A stretch of DNA of 64,000 nt from Aerococcus urinaeequi (GTDB lineage: Bacteria; Bacillota; Bacilli; Lactobacillales; Aerococcaceae). The notes under the pieces are model-generated. The model was not told the origin of the DNA, searched no databases, and was given only the letters and a program-made list of their open reading frames with translations. The stretch covers positions 992,001 to 1,056,000 of the forward strand of contig NZ_CP014162.1 of NCBI RefSeq assembly GCF_001543205.1. The letters run 5' to 3'. How positions within the stretch are numbered: the first letter of the stretch is position 1; every line of letters begins with the position of its first letter. Below, one piece after another: positions 39,003 through 50,459 of the stretch. A program made the translations under genes and the position numbers.

Positions 39003-39217
39003 TGTGGATAAGCCTGTGACTAAGTCGAAAATTCATTCGAATTCCCCTGTTGCTGTAGGCAATTGCCTTGTGGATAGAAACCAAAATTTTGAGTAGATTC
39101 CTGTGTATAGATGGTTTATTCACATGTGGAAACTAGATTCTAACCGACTATTTTTAATGAAGTGCATGTTTCACATGAAACCTGTTGTTAAAAATGGCAG
39201 CATAATGATGTGGATAA
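39003..39217. repeat. DnaA-box cluster outside oriC
   Basis: Sites matching TGTGGATAA or its relatives: 39003-39011 (TGTGGATAA), 39069-39077 (TGTGGATAG), 39102-39110 (TGTGTATAG), 39116-39124 (TTATTCACA), 39125-39133 (TGTGGAAAC) and 39209-39217 (TGTGGATAA). Two are perfect. They lie about 18 kb from the dnaA-dnaN spacer. DnaA-box clusters of this sort control initiation in Bacillus by titrating or loading DnaA. Confidence 0.75.
39167..39182. promoter_or_regulatory. parS: Near-perfect parS site
   Basis: TGTTTCACATGAAACC differs from parS at two positions, one of them the central G. It lies inside the DnaA-box cluster. Binding strength is uncertain. Confidence 0.5.
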
Positions 39218-40164
39218 ATTGACGGTATATAAGTGTTTGAAAATTAAATTAAAAGCAAAAATAGTCTATTTCATGTAAGGATATATAACATATACGAAAA
39301 CTAATTGTTGTAGTACAGTGAGGGGAGTTTAGATGAAAAGATTGCAATTTTTAAAAAGAGACTATGGGTTGAAAGTGGCTTTAAGTTAAAAAAATAGGGT
39401 AAGAGAGGTAAAATTAGATAAAAGATAAGCAATTAAAAGATGGTGATTATTCGTATAAAAGTAAAGAGATATATTCATTTGGCAGCAAAAGTAGAAAAGA
39501 ATGGGTGGCGTATCTCTTTTCAAGTGAATATAGATGTGAAATTTCACAAGTAAATGAGTTTGCATAAAGAAGAAGAAAGCAAAGCATTGATATATTTTAA
39601 GCATGAATATAACAATCTAATAGGGGAAGTTAAGGAGAATTTTGAATGGGTACAATATTAGTTACACTTGAAATAAGTGAATAACGGAGAGAAAAGTATA
39701 AATATAACTTAGAAAAGTAGAATAAGAAGAATTATCTGTTACTTGGTTTTAATGACATTTCACGTGGAACTGTATTAATAAGCGCGCCCTTCTTACTTGC
39801 TTATCTTATTCCAATCCTTACTTAATTGGTAATTTTTTAGTAGCAGGCAAGAGTTAATAAGGATCTATTTATTGAATTTCTCTTATATATTATGATTGAC
39901 CAAGGTCTTGTTCATTAAAGGGTTAATACATGAGTTTTTCACTGTATTTTTTGGCTAATATCCTATTAATAAGGCTTATTTTAGACAGTTTGTAGGGTAC
40001 CGGTTTCTAAAATCAATCACCATTCACCATTTCCTTCACCTGTTAAAAGTAAAATCGATGCTTTACTACAATTAGTTACAAAAGTTTCTGTGATTATAGA
40101 ATGACTTATGTTTTTTTTTAGATGCTGACATTTTTAATTATGTTTTTTTAAAAATCTAGAGGAA

Positions 40165-40180
40165 TGTTTCACGTGAAACA
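40165..40180. promoter_or_regulatory. parS: parS site 1 (perfect)
   Basis: TGTTTCACGTGAAACA equals the ParB/Spo0J consensus. The dyad extends with flanks AGAGGAA/TTCCTCT to a perfect 30-bp palindrome at 40158-40187. Confidence 0.95.
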
Positions 40181-40485
40181 TTCCTCTTCAGTATTGATTA
40201 TTCCTCTATGTGTGGTAAACGTAAATGCCTAAGGTTTATAAAACCCTTATACAAACTGATTAATTCTGGGTGATCTTTCCAAATCAATATTTAAAGAGAA
40301 AAAAGCAATAGACCCTCGCCACATTTGGATAACATTCGATATATTAGGAATAATTATTAGCCGCTCATGGCTACTGCTATATAGATGGATGTCTTAGTTA
40401 CTAACTTACATTGATAAAAAAAAATTTTACTTTCTTTTTTACAAAAATTATTTATATAAACCTAGAAAAAAAGCGTGATTAATTA

Positions 40486-40501
40486 TGTTTCACGTGAAAC
40501 A
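40486..40501. promoter_or_regulatory. parS: parS site 2 (perfect)
   Basis: TGTTTCACGTGAAACA, without palindromic extension. Confidence 0.95.
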
Positions 40502-40913
40502 AACCTCCTCCATAAAAGAAGCCCTGTTTAGTCTTTCTCTGGTGTAAATTGAAGGTTGTAAGATAAATAGGATTTATATGTTGCAGGTAAAGACAAAATA
40601 CTAGTGGTAAGAGATTTTAATGGCGTATGCGTATATTGAGTTTTCCGTGACATAAATATTTATTTTTAGCACTGTGTACTGTGTGTTATTCTAAAATATT
40701 CTATAGTAGTAAACTAAAGAAATTCATTAAAGACTAAGATTAGTAGATAATATGATGTATTGATGTAATTGTAGCTATTCAATAGCTGGTAAGTTAATTT
40801 TCTCATTATTATAGATAAGACTAACCGTAACCGTATGAGTTCTGCGGATTTAAGATTATACAGTAGCTATTTCATAACTCCAATAAACTGGAAGTCAATT
40901 TGATCTTCGATAA

Positions 40914-40929
40914 TGTTTCACGTGAAACA
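40914..40929. promoter_or_regulatory. parS: parS site 3 (perfect)
   Basis: TGTTTCACGTGAAACA with flanking ATAA/TTAT, a 24-bp palindrome at 40910-40933. Confidence 0.95.
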
Positions 40930-41515
40930 TTATTAATTGTCGACTTATTTTCAATATCGACTCGTGGTAAGGAGAGAAGTTAATGTAGCATTCCATTCTA
41001 TTGTCATTAAGGCCGTTAGTTAATCATATCTGGTTTATTGTATCGGTGGTTACCATATAAAGATATGTGACTAATGATTAAACAATTACGACGGTACCAA
41101 TTAAGCTATCGGCAAAATTCTTGGGATTATCAATCAGAGATTTACGGAAGTTGTATCCATTCTTATCCTAATAAAAATCATAGTTGGTATAGAGCTAGTA
41201 ATGATAAAAAGAAATTTTGGACAAAATCCATTCTAATTGTAGCGAGCAGCTAGCTATTGGATAATTGCTTTCATTCATCAATTTGAGGTACGGTGAACAA
41301 GTAGCTTATAGTGAATATTGATAGGACCTGTATAATAATCAGTTGCTTTTAGGATTAACTTGCTAGGTGGATAAGATTAATCAAAGGTAAATTGATAGAA
41401 TGAAATATGACTTCGTTAGAATCATTTGTTAGTGGACTGTGGGAAGATTCCTGTATCGGAGAGTATACACTTTATAAAACTTGTAATCTTGAAGACTCGC
41501 TATCATTAATACGAA

Positions 41516-41531
41516 TGTTTCACGTGAAACA
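41516..41531. promoter_or_regulatory. parS: parS site 4 (perfect)
   Basis: TGTTTCACGTGAAACA with flanking GAA/TTC, a 22-bp palindrome at 41513-41534. Confidence 0.95.
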
Positions 41532-41826
41532 TTCATATCGTATATTTCTTAAAGAGGTCTTTGACTTTGATATTTTTGATAAGATATGAATGATATCGAT
41601 TTAAAGAATCCTATATCTATTTTCTAATTACTTAAAAACGTTTAAAAATATTTATATTTCCTTCCCAAAGACAAAGACAAGGCCATAGCAACTGTCAACT
41701 GTAGGATAGGAGCTTATCTATTTTTCAAAATGCTTATATAATAATAAGGTTTTAGTTATTTTTACAATACGTATACTTTTTATGTCTAGAAATCAACAGT
41801 CCCATTACGATTAGATACTATTATAT

Positions 41827-41842
41827 TGTTTCACGTGAAACA
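41827..41842. promoter_or_regulatory. parS: parS site 5 (perfect)
   Basis: TGTTTCACGTGAAACA with flanking ATTATAT/ATATAAT, a 30-bp palindrome at 41820-41849, about 70 bases upstream of the gdpP promoter. Confidence 0.95.
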
Positions 41843-41907
41843 ATATAATGAGAACATCTGTTCGATAAAATCTTAAATTGTATAAAAATGATTGTTTTTT
41901 AAGATTG

Positions 41908-41916
41908 TGTTAAAAT
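41908..41916 (+). promoter_or_regulatory. Extended -10 promoter of gdpP-rplI
   Basis: TGTTAAAAT is an extended -10 about 45 bases before the gdpP start. No convincing -35 is visible. Confidence 0.4.
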
Positions 41917-41959
41917 GGTATATGTTAAAGTGTCGAATTTTGACCTAGAGGAGATTATT

Positions 41960-43987
41960 ATGAAAAGAGAGAATTGGCAGTCTAAAATACCTTCTTTCTT
42001 ATTGAAGTCGGCAATTATATGGCCACTTATTATTGCGCTATTATTATTAATTATCGTGATTGGTATTAGTGCAACAGTTAGTATACAAATGGGTTTTGTA
42101 ATTGTTGGTTTGATTGTTGTTGTAATAGGTTTACTTGCTTTTGCTTTGGTCCAGATGTTAACCGCCTTGAGTGATTATATCTTAGGATTAGGTAACCAGA
42201 TTAAATCTGTACAAAGTGAAATTCTATTGAATATGCCTATTGGTATTATTGTCTTCGATGAAGATGACCCAACAATTGAATGGGTAAACCCCTTTTTACA
42301 AAAGTACTTCTACCAGAAGGAAATCATTGGATTAGATATTAATGATTTAGATGAAGAAATTTTTGAATTGTACAAGGAATTCCGTGAAGACCCGTCACTG
42401 AAAGCTAAACGATTCCAGTGGAAGAATGCGCATTTCGAGGTAACTTATTTAAGAGATGAGCATGCTATGTACTTTATTGATGCAACCAAGTACGGCATTA
42501 TTGCTAAGAATGCTGACCTTGGCCGTATTGTAATTGGTCATATTGTGATCGATAATTATGATGAAACGGTATCTTCAATGAATGATAGAAGAAAATCTAT
42601 GATTGACAACTTGGTAACGAGTGATTTATCTAAGTGGGCTAAGAATTATGATTCTTATATTAAACGTTTGGATGATGACCATTTCTTGCTGGTATCAACC
42701 TATGGTCAGTTGTCTCGAATGGAAGAGAACAAGTTTGGGGTCGTTGACACCCTTCGTGAGAAAACATCAAAGGCCAATACACCATTAACGATTTCTATGG
42801 GGATTTCATACCAGGAGAAAGATGACGTTATTGATGTGGATGATATTTCTGAACAAGGACAGTCTAACTTAGATCTTGCGTAAAGTCGTGGTGGTGACCA
42901 AGTCGTTGTCCGTACTAAAAATCAAAAAGCGCGTTATTATGGTGGTAAGACAAACCCTATGGAAAAACGTACACGTGTACGTTCACGTCAAATCGCCAAT
43001 ACTATTTCAACAATGATTCAAAACACGTCTTCAGTATTCGTTATGGGGCATGATTACCCAGATATGGATGCTGTTGGTGCTTGCTTGGGTATTCGTCGTA
43101 TTTCTCAAATGAATAACCAAATTTGTTATGTGATTATTGATGAAAGTCGTATTAATGATGATATTGAACGTTTATTGGTGGAGTTACGTAAGGATGAATC
43201 AATTGCGGAATCAATTATCTCGCCTGAACAAGCAGAAGAGTTGATGGCACAGGATTCACTATTATTCTTGGTGGACGTACATCGTCCGTCAATTACCACT
43301 GCACCAGACTTGATTACACCGAATAGACCTGTTATTATTATTGACCACCACCGTAAGGGGGAAGAAGTACCGGATAATGTATTGTTAGAATATATTGAGC
43401 CTTATGCTTCTTCTGCAAGTGAGTTAATTACAGAGTTCTTCGAGTATCAAAATCAAGAAAGTGAACCAATCAAACGAATTGAAGCAACTGCTATGTTAGC
43501 GGGTATGATTGTGGATACACGTAATTTCTCTCTACGTACAGGGTCAAGAACCTTTGATGCGGCTAGTTACTTAAAATCTGTAGGTGCTGATTCATTTATG
43601 ATTCAAAACCTACTGAAAGAGGACTTAACGGACTATATTAAACGTAATCAATTAATTGAAAATGTGGAATTGATTTCTGGCAATCTGGGTATTGCTAGTG
43701 GTGAAGATAAGGATGTATATGACTCAGTTACGGCTGCCCAAGCAGCGGATACTTTGCTATCTATGCGTAACGTGGATGCTTCTTTTGTGGTTTATTTAAG
43801 AGAAGACGGTCGTGTGGGTATTTCTGCACGTAGTCTTGGAACGATTAATGTTCAACGTACAATGGAAGAGTTAGGTGGCGGTGGTCATTTATCGAATGCT
43901 GCTACACAAATTTCAGGTGTGACTGTCTCTGAAGCAGTAGAAATGTTAAAATCTGTTATTATGGATAAAGATGAGGAGGATGAATAA
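41960..43987 (+). pseudogene. gdpP: Cyclic-di-AMP phosphodiesterase GdpP (YybT), interrupted by one in-frame stop
   Basis: The family hydrolyses c-di-AMP. The frame is continuous for 675 sense and stop positions except for TAA at 42881-42883. Before it: two membrane helices (about residues 15-75), a PAS-like domain and a degenerate GGDEF domain, ending SNLDLA. After it the same frame goes on SRGGDQVVVRTKNQKARYYGG, then the DHH domain (DYPDMDAVGACLG, IIDHHRKG) and DHHA1 (GGGGHLSNAATQ). Homologues read LDLAL-[GS]-RGGDQ, so a Leu codon (TTA) has become TAA. The start is ATG 41960 after AGAGGAG. A separate C-terminal product could start at ATG 42959, but its ribosome binding site is weak. Confidence 0.9.
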
Positions 43988-43989
43988 TC

Positions 43990-44442
43990 ATGAAGGTTAT
44001 TTTTCTACAAGATGTTAAAAATCAAGGTAAAAAGGGTCAAGTAAAAGAAGTCCCTAATGGCTATGCACAAAACTTCTTATTGAAAAAGGGTTTAGCCAAA
44101 GAAGCTACATCAAGTGCTGTTTCTGCGCAACGTGGTAAAGAAAAAGCCAACGAGAAACAAGCGCAAGAAGAATTACAAGAAGCAAAAGACTTAAAAGCTA
44201 AAATCGAAGACGAGAAAACAGTCGTAACGATTAAAGCTAAGGGTGGAGAAGACGGCCGTTTGTTTGGTTCAGTCCCATCTAAACAAATTGCTACTGGTAT
44301 GTTGAAACAATACGGTATTAAATTAGATAAACGTAAAATGGACTTGGACGAACCAATCCGTTCATTTGGTTACACAAATGTACCTGTAAAATTACATCAT
44401 GAGGTTGAAGCTACTATTCGCGTACATATCGTCGAAGAATAG
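43990..44442 (+). CDS. rplI: 50S ribosomal protein L9
   Basis: 150 residues: [36 protein letters not shown] is the L9 N-terminal domain, followed by the long central helix and the C-terminal RNA-binding domain ([16 protein letters not shown]). It starts two bases after the gdpP stop, with GAGGAGG inside the gdpP end, so the two are co-transcribed. An intrinsic terminator follows. Confidence 0.97.
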   Translation: MKVIFLQDVKNQGKKGQVKEVPNGYAQNFLLKKGLAKEATSSAVSAQRGKEKANEKQAQEELQEAKDLKAKIEDEKTVVTIKAKGGEDGRLFGSVPSKQIATGMLKQYGIKLDKRKMDLDEPIRSFGYTNVPVKLHHEVEATIRVHIVEE

Positions 44443-44462
44443 GGCTAGTCTATCTATATATT

Positions 44463-44496
44463 GGAGGCTAGGATGTATTCCTGGCCTCCTATTTTA
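44463..44496 (+). terminator. Intrinsic terminator after rplI
   Basis: GGAGGCTAGGA (44463-44473) pairs with TCCTGGCCTCC (44479-44489) with one G-U pair and a five-base loop, followed by TATTTTATT. Confidence 0.8.
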
Positions 44497-44560
44497 TTCA
44501 ATTTTTATATCAATGTGCTTATGTTTTTTAGTATAATAGTTAGGTGATGGAGGTGCTGAC

Positions 44561-45952
44561 TTGGCGGAGAATTTAGATCATACAACACCGCCTCAAAGTA
44601 TAGAGGCTGAGCAAGCTGTGCTCGGTGCCATCTTACTTGATTCCGATGTGTTCATTTCAGTGCTGGAGTATGTTTCTGCCGATGATTTTTATAGTCGTGC
44701 AAACCAACTTATTTTTGAAGCGATGGAAGAACTGAACCGGGATGATGAGGCAATTGATGCGTTAACGGTTCAACAAAAATTAAATAACATGCATATGCTT
44801 GAAAATGTTGGCGGCTATGAGTACATTTTCCAATTGGCAAATGATACGCCGACTGCAGCGAATGCGGAATATTATGCCCGCATAGTTGAAGAGAAATCTT
44901 TATTGAGAAAGCTGATTCAAGCTTCTAATAAGATTGCCCGCGAGAGTTTTGAGCAAGAAGAGTCAGTATCTGTCATTTTAGATGAGGCTGAGAAGTCTAT
45001 TTTAAATGTAGCAGAGAATCGAAATCGAAATGGGTTTATCCATATTCGAGATGTCGTGTTCGAGTCTATGCAAAATTTAGATGATTTATCTAAAAATGGT
45101 CAGGACGTAACAGGGATTCCAACTGGTTATCCTGATCTGGATGCCATGACAGCTGGACTGCAACCAGAAGAGTTGATTATTCTGGCAGCACGTCCAGCCG
45201 TTGGTAAGACAGCCTTTGCTTTGAATATCGCACAGAATGTGGCTACTAAGCAAGATGGTGTTGTCGCGGTCTTTTCTTTGGAGATGGGGGCTGGATCTCT
45301 GGTAAATCGTATGATTTGTGCGGAAGGTAGTATAAATGCTGGTCATTTAAGGACTGGACAGTTAACAGAAGATGAATGGTCAGATTTGATCGTTGCTTCA
45401 GGGGCGCTATCGGAAGCAGATATTTATATCGATGATACACCAGGTATCAGAGTAACCGAAATTCGTTCTAAGAGTAGACGCCTACTTAAAGAGCGTGGGC
45501 GGCTGGACTTAATTGTGATAGACTACCTTCAATTAATTGAAGGGTCTGGTAAACGAAATGAAAACAGACAACAAGAAGTGTCTGATATTTCGCGACAATT
45601 AAAGAAAATTGCCAAAGAATTACACGTGCCTGTAATCGCGTTATCTCAGTTATCACGTGGTGTGGAACAGCGACAGGATAAACGTCCCGTTCTTTCTGAC
45701 ATTCGTGAGTCGGGATCAATCGAGCAGGATGCGGATATCGTTGCCTTCCTATATCGTGATGATTATTACGAACGTGGCGAGGGCGAAGAAGATGATGGTG
45801 GTGGCGAACCGAGATTGGAAGATAATATCGTAGAGGTTATTATCGAGAAAAACCGGTCCGGTGCGCGTGGGACAGTGAAACTTATTTTTACAAAAGAATT
45901 TAACAAATTTTCATCAGTGAGCTTTAGAACTGATGATGAAATGTTTGCATAA
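44561..45952 (+). CDS. dnaB: Replicative DNA helicase
   Basis: The 463-residue hexameric helicase of the replisome (named DnaC in Bacillus). The N-terminal domain includes PPQSIEAEQAVLGAILLD. The RecA-like core has Walker A ARPAVGKT (210-217), FSLEMGAGSLVNRMI, and DLIVIDYLQLI with SQLSRGVEQRQDKRP. The start codon is TTG at 44561, with GGAGGTG five bases upstream. A TATAAT (44532-44537) lies after the rplI terminator, giving it a separate promoter. purA follows after 18 bases. Confidence 0.97.
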   Translation: MAENLDHTTPPQSIEAEQAVLGAILLDSDVFISVLEYVSADDFYSRANQLIFEAMEELNRDDEAIDALTVQQKLNNMHMLENVGGYEYIFQLANDTPTAANAEYYARIVEEKSLLRKLIQASNKIARESFEQEESVSVILDEAEKSILNVAENRNRNGFIHIRDVVFESMQNLDDLSKNGQDVTGIPTGYPDLDAMTAGLQPEELIILAARPAVGKTAFALNIAQNVATKQDGVVAVFSLEMGAGSLVNRMICAEGSINAGHLRTGQLTEDEWSDLIVASGALSEADIYIDDTPGIRVTEIRSKSRRLLKERGRLDLIVIDYLQLIEGSGKRNENRQQEVSDISRQLKKIAKELHVPVIALSQLSRGVEQRQDKRPVLSDIRESGSIEQDADIVAFLYRDDYYERGEGEEDDGGGEPRLEDNIVEVIIEKNRSGARGTVKLIFTKEFNKFSSVSFRTDDEMFA

Positions 45953-47263
<1,311 letters not shown>

Positions 47264-47292
47264 TTAGATACAAGATTTATAAGATGTTCATA

Positions 47293-47321
47293 AGCGGGGC
47301 TTTGATAGTCCTGCTTTTTTT
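47293..47321 (+). terminator. Intrinsic terminator after purA
   Basis: AGCGGGG (47293-47299) pairs with TCCTGCT (47309-47315) with two G-U pairs, followed by a run of T. Confidence 0.72.
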
Positions 47322-47537
47322 GGTTCAAGAAATGAATATTGGGATTTCTTGTGTGTTAACGGATTAGAATACGCTATTAAAAAAGCCCTGTCGTGTGTAA
47401 CGGATAGGGAACAAATTCTAGTGAATAATCCTATTATGGACAATGATAGTGAATCCAGTTATTGATGAGGAAGAATTCACCATATGAGCTATTTAGCCTT
47501 CATTTTTTAGGAAATTGAAAAAATGGCAACTTTATCG

Positions 47538-47566
47538 TTGACAAGTGTAATCAGTCAAGGTATATT
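47538..47566 (+). promoter_or_regulatory. Promoter of copZ-copA
   Basis: TTGACA (47538-47543), 17 bases, TATATT (47561-47566): a strong SigA promoter. The -35 overlaps cop box 1. Confidence 0.82.
47540..47549. promoter_or_regulatory. CopY operator (cop box 1)
   Basis: GACAAGTGTA matches KACANNTGTA, the operator of CopY repressors, and overlaps the -35 element. Confidence 0.8.
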
Positions 47567-47580
47567 AAGTTTATTAAGAT

Positions 47581-47590
47581 TACAAATGTA
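47581..47590. promoter_or_regulatory. CopY operator (cop box 2)
   Basis: TACAAATGTA is a perfect KACANNTGTA match, 14 bases downstream of the -10. The boxes are 41 bases apart, about four helical turns. Confidence 0.85.
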
Positions 47591-47631
47591 AACAATATAA
47601 AAACACATACATAAATAAGGAGCGATTTAAT

Positions 47632-47844
47632 ATGAATACGAAAACTTACTTAATCCCAGATATGTCGTGTGCCCACTGCAAGGCGCGTATTGAAAAGGAA
47701 GTAACTGGCTTAAATGGCGTTGAAGCAGCGGATGTACCGGTTGAAAGTAAAGTTTTAACGGTCCGATTTGATGATCAAGTAGTAGATAGTGCGGCCATTG
47801 TGGCTGCTGTTGCGGAAGCGGGCTATACAGCCAACCCGCAATAA
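47632..47844 (+). CDS. copZ: Copper chaperone CopZ (heavy-metal-associated domain)
   Basis: A 70-residue single HMA domain. The metal site is MSCAHC, with Cys at 13 and 16. It carries Cu(I) in the cytosol to CopA and to the CopY repressor. AAGGAG precedes the ATG, and copA follows after 24 bases in the same operon. The repressor gene copY, often first in such operons in Lactobacillales, is not in this window, although two CopY boxes are. Confidence 0.9.
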   Translation: MNTKTYLIPDMSCAHCKARIEKEVTGLNGVEAADVPVESKVLTVRFDDQVVDSAAIVAAVAEAGYTANPQ

Positions 47845-47868
47845 TTTTCGTCTAAAGGAGAATGTATA

Positions 47869-50337
47869 ATGAAAGATACTTATACAATTGAAGGGATGAC
47901 CTGCGCATCCTGTGCGCAAGCGGTCGAGAAATCGGTCGCCAAGTTAACGGGCATGGATGCTGCGAATGTGAACTTGGCAACTGAAAAGTTAACGGTTACT
48001 TATGATAACAAACAAGTTTCAGAGGCTGATATCACTCAGGCAGTTGAGAATGCAGGTTATAAGGCGGTGAAGAATTTATCGGCGACTAGCTTTGAAATTG
48101 AAGGGATGACCTGCGCGTCTTGTGCCCAAGCGATTGAGAAATCGGTAGGTAAATTAGCCGCTGTTTCATCGGTGAATGTGAATTTAGCCACTGAAAAAAT
48201 GACAGTGACCTTTGATGAGGCGGCCTTAAATGTTTCTGATATTGTCCGTACAGTTGAAGATACGGGCTACCAAGCCAAATTAGAAACCAGTGAACAGGAA
48301 GGGCCTAGTCAAGCTGATCGTCAAAGTGCCCATATCCAAGCTTTATGGCGCCGATTTTTGTGGTCTACTATTTATACTGTGCCTTTACTTTATATAGCCA
48401 TGGGTCCCATGCTACCTTTTGGCGGTTTACCCTTACCTGAATTCTTGAATCCAATGACCAATGCCATGAATTTTGCGGTCATCCAGTTGTTGCTGACCTT
48501 ACCAGTTGTCTATTTGGGACGCGACTTCTACAAAGTGGGTTTTAAAGCCCTCTTTAAAGGACATCCCAATATGGACTCTTTGATTGCTATTGGGACAGGG
48601 GCAGCGCTTGTTCAAGGGATTGTGATGACAGGTCTATTGGTATCTGGCCAGCTGCATGTAGGCCACGGTCATCCTGACTTATACTTTGAGTCAGCGGCGG
48701 TTATTTTGACATTAATTACTTTAGGGAAATATTTGGAGGTTGTGTCTAAAGGCAAGACGTCTGAAGCCATTAAAAAATTGATGGGCTTGGCACCGAAAAC
48801 GGCTCGAGTAATGCGCGACGGTCAAGAGGTTGAAGTGGCGATTGACCAGGTGTTGGCGGGCGATATTTTGGTCGTTCGCCCTGGCGAGAAAATTCCAGTT
48901 GATGGCGAGATCGTTGAGGGCAGCTCAGCGGTTGACGAAGCCATGATTACTGGGGAGAGTATCCCAATTGAAAAAAGGGTAGGCGACCAGGTTGTTGGCG
49001 CGTCTATCAACAAGAACGGGTCATTCCAATTCAAGGCCACAAAGGTCGGCAAGGACACAACCCTTGCGCAAATTATCCAACTTGTTGAAGAAGCACAAGG
49101 GTCTAAAGCGCCAATAGCCAAGTTAGCGGACAAGGTATCCGGTATTTTCGTCCCCATTGTGATGGGCTTAGCAGCAATTTCTGGACTTGCCTGGTATTTC
49201 CTAGGGCAAGAATCATGGATATTTGCCTTGTCTATTACCATTTCCGTTCTAGTGATTGCTTGTCCATGTGCCTTAGGTTTGGCGACGCCAACAGCGATTA
49301 TGGTGGGGACTGGTAAGGGTGCTGAGAATGGCGTCTTGATTAAGAGTGGCGATGCCTTAGAGGAAACCCATAAAGTTCAAACTATTGTTTTTGACAAAAC
49401 AGGTACCATTACCGAAGGCAAACCGGTGGTGACAGATATTAAAGCTTTCAATGGCGCGGATGCGGATGATATCTTGCAAGTTGCAGCGTCTGCAGAAGTG
49501 GGGTCAGAACACCCACTAGGTGAAGCGATTGTAGCTGAAGCCAAGGACCGCAAGTTGACTTTAACGGCCAGCCAAGATTTCCAAGCGATTCCTGGACACG
49601 GCTTACAAGTTAGCTTGAATGACCAAATCGTTTTGCTAGGCAATAGTAAATTAATGGCTAATCACAATATAGATTTATCGGATGCAAGAGCTGAGGCTGA
49701 CCAATTGGCTACTGAGGGTAAAACGCCCATGTTTGTTGGGGTTGACGGCCAATTATTAGGGATTATTGCAGTAGCGGATACGGTCAAAGAAAACTCTGTA
49801 GCAGCTATCCAAAAATTACACCGAATGGGCATTGAAGTGGCCATGATCACGGGTGACAACAAGGGGACTGCTGAGGCGATTGCCAAGCAAGTGGGCATCG
49901 ACCGGGTCTTTAGTGAGGTCTTGCCGGAAGACAAGGCCAATGAAGTGAAGAAATTACAAGATGAAGGCTTACACGTGGCCATGGTTGGTGACGGGATCAA
50001 TGATGCGCCAGCGCTTGCCCAAGCCAATATCGGAATTGCCATTGGTTCAGGGACTGATGTAGCCATTGAATCAGCGGATATTGTCTTGATGCGTAGCGAC
50101 TTAATGGACGTGCCAACAGCGGTTGAATTGAGTCGGGCAACCATTACCAATATTAAGCAAAACCTATTTTGGGCTTTCGCCTATAACACGGTTGGGATCC
50201 CAGTTGCCATGGGTATCCTCTACCTATTTGGTGGCCCATTATTAAGTCCTATGTTTGCTGGTGCAGCCATGAGTTTATCGTCTGTTTCAGTATTACTGAA
50301 TGCGCTGAGATTGAAGGGCTTTAAAGCTAAAGCTTAA
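47869..50337 (+). CDS. copA: Copper-exporting P-type ATPase CopA with two N-terminal HMA domains
   Basis: An 822-residue P1B-type ATPase. Two HMA domains carry CASC motifs at C12/C15 and C82/C85. Eight membrane helices follow, with the transport motif CPC in [15 protein letters not shown]. Phosphorylation motif [14 protein letters not shown]-binding-domain HP motif [10 protein letters not shown], and [20 protein letters not shown] are all present, so it should be active. The family exports Cu(I) under copper stress. A His-containing loop (HVGHGHPD) lies between helices 3 and 4. It is co-transcribed with copZ and followed by a terminator. Confidence 0.95.
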   Translation: MKDTYTIEGMTCASCAQAVEKSVAKLTGMDAANVNLATEKLTVTYDNKQVSEADITQAVENAGYKAVKNLSATSFEIEGMTCASCAQAIEKSVGKLAAVSSVNVNLATEKMTVTFDEAALNVSDIVRTVEDTGYQAKLETSEQEGPSQADRQSAHIQALWRRFLWSTIYTVPLLYIAMGPMLPFGGLPLPEFLNPMTNAMNFAVIQLLLTLPVVYLGRDFYKVGFKALFKGHPNMDSLIAIGTGAALVQGIVMTGLLVSGQLHVGHGHPDLYFESAAVILTLITLGKYLEVVSKGKTSEAIKKLMGLAPKTARVMRDGQEVEVAIDQVLAGDILVVRPGEKIPVDGEIVEGSSAVDEAMITGESIPIEKRVGDQVVGASINKNGSFQFKATKVGKDTTLAQIIQLVEEAQGSKAPIAKLADKVSGIFVPIVMGLAAISGLAWYFLGQESWIFALSITISVLVIACPCALGLATPTAIMVGTGKGAENGVLIKSGDALEETHKVQTIVFDKTGTITEGKPVVTDIKAFNGADADDILQVAASAEVGSEHPLGEAIVAEAKDRKLTLTASQDFQAIPGHGLQVSLNDQIVLLGNSKLMANHNIDLSDARAEADQLATEGKTPMFVGVDGQLLGIIAVADTVKENSVAAIQKLHRMGIEVAMITGDNKGTAEAIAKQVGIDRVFSEVLPEDKANEVKKLQDEGLHVAMVGDGINDAPALAQANIGIAIGSGTDVAIESADIVLMRSDLMDVPTAVELSRATITNIKQNLFWAFAYNTVGIPVAMGILYLFGGPLLSPMFAGAAMSLSSVSVLLNALRLKGFKAKA

Positions 50338-50380
50338 GTGACGATTATAATAGATAAATTATAACCACCCTATTTTTTGG

Positions 50381-50418
50381 GGCCAGGGGGATATCTTAGG
50401 ATGAACCTTGGTCTTTTT
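50381..50418 (+). terminator. Intrinsic terminator after copA
   Basis: GGCCAGGG (50381-50388) pairs with CCTTGGTC (50406-50413) with two G-U pairs, followed by TTTTTA. Confidence 0.62.
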
Positions 50419-50459
50419 ATTATATAAAAAAACCAAATGCGATTTTTGAGTTCAAACCC

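Larger units (their letters stand above)
38765..41959. other. Gene-free AT-rich segment with DnaA-box cluster and parS array
   Basis: About 3.2 kb between oppD and gdpP. No frame here looks like a real gene: the few open stretches are short, lack ribosome binding sites or run through parS. What it does hold is the opp promoter, a DnaA-box cluster (39003-39217), one near-parS (39167-39182), one degenerate parS (39756-39771) and five perfect parS sites (40165 to 41842). Two very short frames with ribosome binding sites are at 39333-39389 and 39646-39684. It is probably a segregation and origin-control region rather than decayed coding DNA, but decay cannot be excluded. Confidence 0.8.
47264..47631. 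other. purA-copZ intergenic region
   Basis: 368 bases holding the purA terminator (47293-47321) and the cop promoter with its two operators (47538-47590). Between about 47322 and 47537 I see nothing specific. Confidence 0.6.

Noticed and set aside
39386-39604. 72-codon - strand frame in the parS region
   Set aside because: Phe/His/Leu-rich AT-driven frame without ribosome binding site or family features.
41073-41255. About 60-codon + strand frame starting MIKQLRRYQLSYRQ
   Set aside because: No ribosome binding site and no recognisable domain; probably chance.
41407-41589. 60-codon + strand frame
   Set aside because: It runs through parS site 4 (read as MFHVKH), has no ribosome binding site and an unnatural composition.
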